Notes under the pieces: model-generated
What the model was told of the DNA's origin: nothing
The model's input: the letters and a program-made list of their open reading frames with translations, nothing else
Databases searched by the model: none
Position numbers and translations under genes: made by a program
Shown: piece after piece, positions 61,607-64,000 of the stretch
How positions within the stretch are numbered: position 1 is the first letter of the stretch
Layout: each line of letters begins with the position of its first letter
From: Parvibaculum sp.
GTDB lineage: Bacteria > Pseudomonadota > Alphaproteobacteria > Parvibaculales > Parvibaculaceae
Assembly: GCF_019635935.1 (NCBI RefSeq)
Contig: NZ_JAHBYN010000001.1
Span: 2,291,501-2,355,500, forward strand
Length of the DNA: 64,000 nucleotides
Direction of reading: 5' to 3'

Positions 61607-62560
61607 TCAGGCGAGCAGCTTTTTCAAGCGGTCCGGCCGGTCGGTCAGGATCGCCTCGATGCCAAGCGCCGCAAGCCGCTGCATTTCCGCTTCCTCGTCG
61701 ACCGTCCAGCATGAGACCGCGAGGCCAAGCTCGCCCGCAAGCGCTGCGGTGGTTGAGGTCACGTCGCCATGCCAGGAAAACCAGCCATCCGCCGGGCCGG
61801 ATGCGATGGCCCGCAGCATGCGCTCGGCGAAAGTCGCGCCCGCTTGCGTGCGCCAGTCGAAACCGGCCGTCCAGGGCGCGCCGCCGGCCGAGGCGCGGCG
61901 AATGAGATCGTCTTCCGAACCCGGCACGTCGCGGGCCGCGGAGGCGTCCTCCGGATCGATCTGGAAAAAAGGAAGCGTCGTGAAGGCGTTGAGAATATCG
62001 GGCGCGATCTCCTTTGCATGGCCGAGCGCCCGCCAGTCGAAGGAGACGAAGGTGACGGTTTCCGAAATCCCCTGCGCGCGCGTCAGCGCGACTGCCGCAT
62101 CGGCAAGCGCCACAGGATCGGCCGATTGCGAAAGATCGAGCAGCGCTGTCTTCAGTTCGACATAGAGACGGAAGCCGGGCTTTGCCGCGCGCTTGACCAG
62201 CGCATAGACATCGGCAAGCAGCGGTACGCGCGCGCCGTCGAACGGCGTTTGTTCGGGATAGCGCGCCGAATAGCCGGCGCCGGGCCGGAGCCGGCCGACA
62301 TCGTAGGCGGCGAGTTCGGCGGCGGACAATTCCTTGAGAAGCGGCGTCGGGCGGGTCAGCCACTGGCCGTCCGGGCCCCGCGCGATGGCGGGTTTCAGGC
62401 TCTCGTCGTGATGGACAACGAGTTTCCCGTCGCGGCTCAGATGCACGTCGAGTTCGATACCCTCGGCGTCCATGGCGATGGCGCGCTCGAAGGCTTCCAT
62501 CGTGTTTTCAGGCCAGAGCCCCGCGCCGCCGCGATGCGCGATCTGTAACGGCTTCCGCAT
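61607..62560 (-). CDS. Glycerophosphodiester phosphodiesterase family protein
   Basis: This is a 317-residue TIM-barrel GDPD. The catalytic HRG is in QIAHRGGAGLWPENTMEAF (with the conserved EN), metal-binding ELDVHLSRDG, the second His in VVHHDESL, and Glu/Lys in LYVELKT. It hydrolyses glycerophosphodiesters to glycerol-3-phosphate and an alcohol. No signal peptide is seen, so it is cytoplasmic. ATG 62560 with AAGGA upstream is preferred to ATG 62581. Confidence 0.93.
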   Translation of the reverse strand: MRKPLQIAHRGGAGLWPENTMEAFERAIAMDAEGIELDVHLSRDGKLVVHHDESLKPAIARGPDGQWLTRPTPLLKELSAAELAAYDVGRLRPGAGYSARYPEQTPFDGARVPLLADVYALVKRAAKPGFRLYVELKTALLDLSQSADPVALADAAVALTRAQGISETVTFVSFDWRALGHAKEIAPDILNAFTTLPFFQIDPEDASAARDVPGSEDDLIRRASAGGAPWTAGFDWRTQAGATFAERMLRAIASGPADGWFSWHGDVTSTTAALAGELGLAVSCWTVDEEAEMQRLAALGIEAILTDRPDRLKKLLA

Positions 62561-62861
62561 GTCCGTTCCTTCATCCCCCATGACGCGACGCCGGAAAACG
62601 CCCGGCAGGCGCCGAATTCAAAGCCGCCCATGTGACCCGTTCCGGCCGCCCGCGTCAAAATGAAACAGCGTCGCAGAGCTGTCATGGAGAGCGTTTGGCG
62701 CTGACGTCACATCGATGTGTGATTATAGTATCAAGCGTATCACCAAGAAGAGCGATCGCGCGGGGCCGGACTTTTGCGGCAACCATGCGGCGAATTCGAG
62801 GTCGCGAAATGAGCGCCATGAGGCGCCAGCGCGGCAGGCCACAGGCAACACAGGTGATGAC
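62561..62861 (+). promoter_or_regulatory. Intergenic region with promoter and 12-bp palindrome
   Basis: This 301-bp gap has no supported gene. CTGACG (62701-62706) and TATAGT (62724-62729), 17 bp apart, look like a plus-strand promoter. The perfect palindrome CACATCGATGTG (62708-62719) fills the spacer and may be an operator. The leader to the small ORF at 62862 would be about 125 nt. Confidence 0.4.
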
Positions 62862-63113
62862 ATGCCGATTGCGTCGATATGGCGCCGGCTCCGGCACAAG
62901 CGCGCCAGGCACTCCTACTACGAGACGCAGGACGTGATGCGCCGCGCCGTCGAAATGGCGGCGCTGGAAGAAGAGCTGCGCGGGCTCGACGACGAGCGGT
63001 TGCGGCAGCGCCTTGCCGCCGAAACCGACGCCGCCCGCCGCCGGGTGTTCGAGCGCGAACGGGCCCGGCGCGACGAGGCGTCCGGCCGTTCCCCTGCGTC
63101 AGGCACGCGCTGA
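62862..63113 (+). CDS. Small charged coiled-coil hypothetical protein
   Basis: This is an 83-residue protein with a basic N-terminus (IWRRLRHKRARHSYY) and a long helix rich in Arg/Glu/Ala (MAALEEELRGLDDERLRQRL). I recognise no domain. Third-position GC is high, like its neighbours. AGGTGA lies just upstream of ATG 62862. A T7 tract flanked by GGCGGCC/GGCCGCC (63126-63146) follows the stop. The assignment as a gene is tentative. Confidence 0.5.
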   Translation: MPIASIWRRLRHKRARHSYYETQDVMRRAVEMAALEEELRGLDDERLRQRLAAETDAARRRVFERERARRDEASGRSPASGTR

Positions 63114-63228
63114 CGGACCTTGGGCGGCGGCCTTTTTTTGGCCGCCCCGCCGCGCCACCCTTTGCATTGTCGCGGCACGATGGCCGATACTCTCCCCAAC
63201 AAGAAACGGGAACGCGGGGAGTGAGATC

Positions 63229-64000
63229 ATGAAGTTCGGCGTCTTTTACGAATTGCAACTGCCGAAGCCCTGGAACGAGGGCGACGAAGCGCGGCTCTTT
63301 CACGAGGCGCTGGAGCAGATCGTGCTGGCCGACAGGCTCGGCTTCGATCATGCGTGGGAAGTCGAACACCACTTTCTCGACGAATATTCCCATTCCTCCT
63401 CGCCGGAAGTCTTTCTCGCCGCCGCCGCTTCGCTGACGAAAAACATTCGCCTCGGCCACGGCATCCGGCAGGTGATCCCCAACTACAATCATCCCGCGCG
63501 CACCGCCGAGGGTCTCGCGACGCTCGACATCATGTCGCATGGCCGCGTCGAATTCGGCATCGGCGAGGGCGCGACGCGGCTCGAGCTTGGCGGTTTCAAT
63601 ATCCCGGCCAAGGAAAAGCGCGCCATGGCGATCGAGGCCGGCGAGCAGGTCGCCAACATGATGGTGCTCGATCCCTATCCGGGTTTCGAGGGCAAGTATT
63701 TCTCGATGCCCTGCCGCAACGTGTTGCCGAAGCCGGTGCAGAAACCGCATCCGCCGATGTGGATGGCCTGCACCAATCGCGACACGATCAAGGTGGCCGC
63801 GTCGCTTGGCGTCGGCGCACTTGCTTTCTCTTTCCTCGATCCGGAAGAAGCGCATCACTGGTCGGAAATCTATTACGGCATCATCAAGTCCGATGAGTGC
63901 AGGCCCATCGGCCACACGGTCAACGCCAATATCGCGATGGTCTCGAACTTCTCGCTGCATGAAGACCGCGCCGAGGCGATCCGCCGCGGCCATGAGGGTT
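63229..64000 (+). CDS. LLM-class flavin-dependent oxidoreductase (5' part)
   Basis: The first 257 residues of a luciferase-like monooxygenase are visible, and the gene runs past the window edge. MKFGVFYELQLPKPW, AWEVEHHFLDEYSHSSSPE, IRLGHGIRQVIPNYNHPAR and GRVEFGIGEGATRLELGGF are typical of bacterial luciferase-fold proteins using FMNH2 or F420. GGGGAG precedes ATG 63229. The substrate is unknown. It fits the oxidative catabolic character of the window. Confidence 0.92.
   Translation, partial: MKFGVFYELQLPKPWNEGDEARLFHEALEQIVLADRLGFDHAWEVEHHFLDEYSHSSSPEVFLAAAASLTKNIRLGHGIRQVIPNYNHPARTAEGLATLDIMSHGRVEFGIGEGATRLELGGFNIPAKEKRAMAIEAGEQVANMMVLDPYPGFEGKYFSMPCRNVLPKPVQKPHPPMWMACTNRDTIKVAASLGVGALAFSFLDPEEAHHWSEIYYGIIKSDECRPIGHTVNANIAMVSNFSLHEDRAEAIRRGHEG

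Noticed and set aside
63126..63146. GGCGGCC-T7-GGCCGCC as an intrinsic terminator
   Set aside because: The T-run is in the loop and not after the stem, so it does not have terminator geometry.
1..64000. CRISPR arrays, rRNA genes, prophage structural genes or toxin-antitoxin and defence systems
   Set aside because: Looked for on both strands by repeat pattern and protein motifs; none was seen.

Overview
The window is a high-GC chromosomal segment of an alphaproteobacterium. The support is the lptC-lptA-lptB-rpoN-hpf-ptsN order, an FzlA-type GST-like gene overlapping queG, a small heat-shock protein followed by a DUF1150 gene, an NDUFA9-like gene, and a TGA-N9-TCA element of the kind bound by rhizobial RirA. 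The many lipid, aromatic and ketone catabolic genes (Baeyer-Villiger monooxygenase, FAD hydroxylase, CoA ligase, crotonase, FAH-fold hydrolases) fit a hydrocarbon- or xenobiotic-using member of Hyphomicrobiales. A Parvibaculum-like genus is a guess from gene content, not shown by the sequence.

Layout. 1-1.4 kb is mobile-element wreckage: a frameshifted IS3-type transposase fused to the catalytic half of a tyrosine recombinase, then a cluster of TTCCCTG repeats. 1.4-7.9 kb is a catabolic cluster: a divergent TetR regulator with two palindromic operators, a FAD hydroxylase, an SDR-fold protein lacking the catalytic Tyr/Lys, a small membrane protein, an FAH-fold protein with a signal peptide, and a BVMO. 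7.9-14.2 kb holds a PhoB-box-like repeat array, a P-type ATPase, an orphan APH-like kinase, and a crotonase/nitronate monooxygenase/small membrane protein operon. 14.5-21.4 kb is a tightly overlapping branched-chain-amino-acid-type ABC transporter operon that includes an acyl-CoA ligase. 21.4-27.9 kb holds a DUF3108 protein, RecQ, an IorAB-type molybdenum hydroxylase and a cytosolic FAH hydrolase.

27.9-39.8 kb carries two RND efflux systems. The first is headed by its own PadR regulator with a dense array of ATATAT palindromes. The second is followed closely by a CoA transferase/hydrolase and a GST. 39.9-43.9 kb is an iron(III) ABC transporter split over both strands, with a Pho box and an iron-response palindrome in front of the binding-protein gene. 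Then come a DASS anion transporter, Fe superoxide dismutase, and a heat-shock unit with a sigma-32 promoter and a possible RNA thermometer.

47-57 kb is housekeeping: nitrogen PTS, ribosome hibernation, sigma-54, LPS transport, RNase D, tRNA-Leu(CAG), NDUFA9-like protein, FzlA and QueG. 57-64 kb has assorted enzymes, a GT4 glycosyltransferase overlapping a half-size GT9-like gene, infC with an apparent AUA start codon, a glycerophosphodiesterase, a small coiled-coil ORF and a luciferase-like oxidoreductase cut by the window edge.

The most unusual items are the exported FAH-fold protein inside the TetR-controlled catabolic cluster, the orphan PhoB-like array in a convergent gap together with its sister site before the iron-binding gene, and the non-AUG infC start. 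No CRISPR array, rRNA operon, prophage or obvious defence system was seen.
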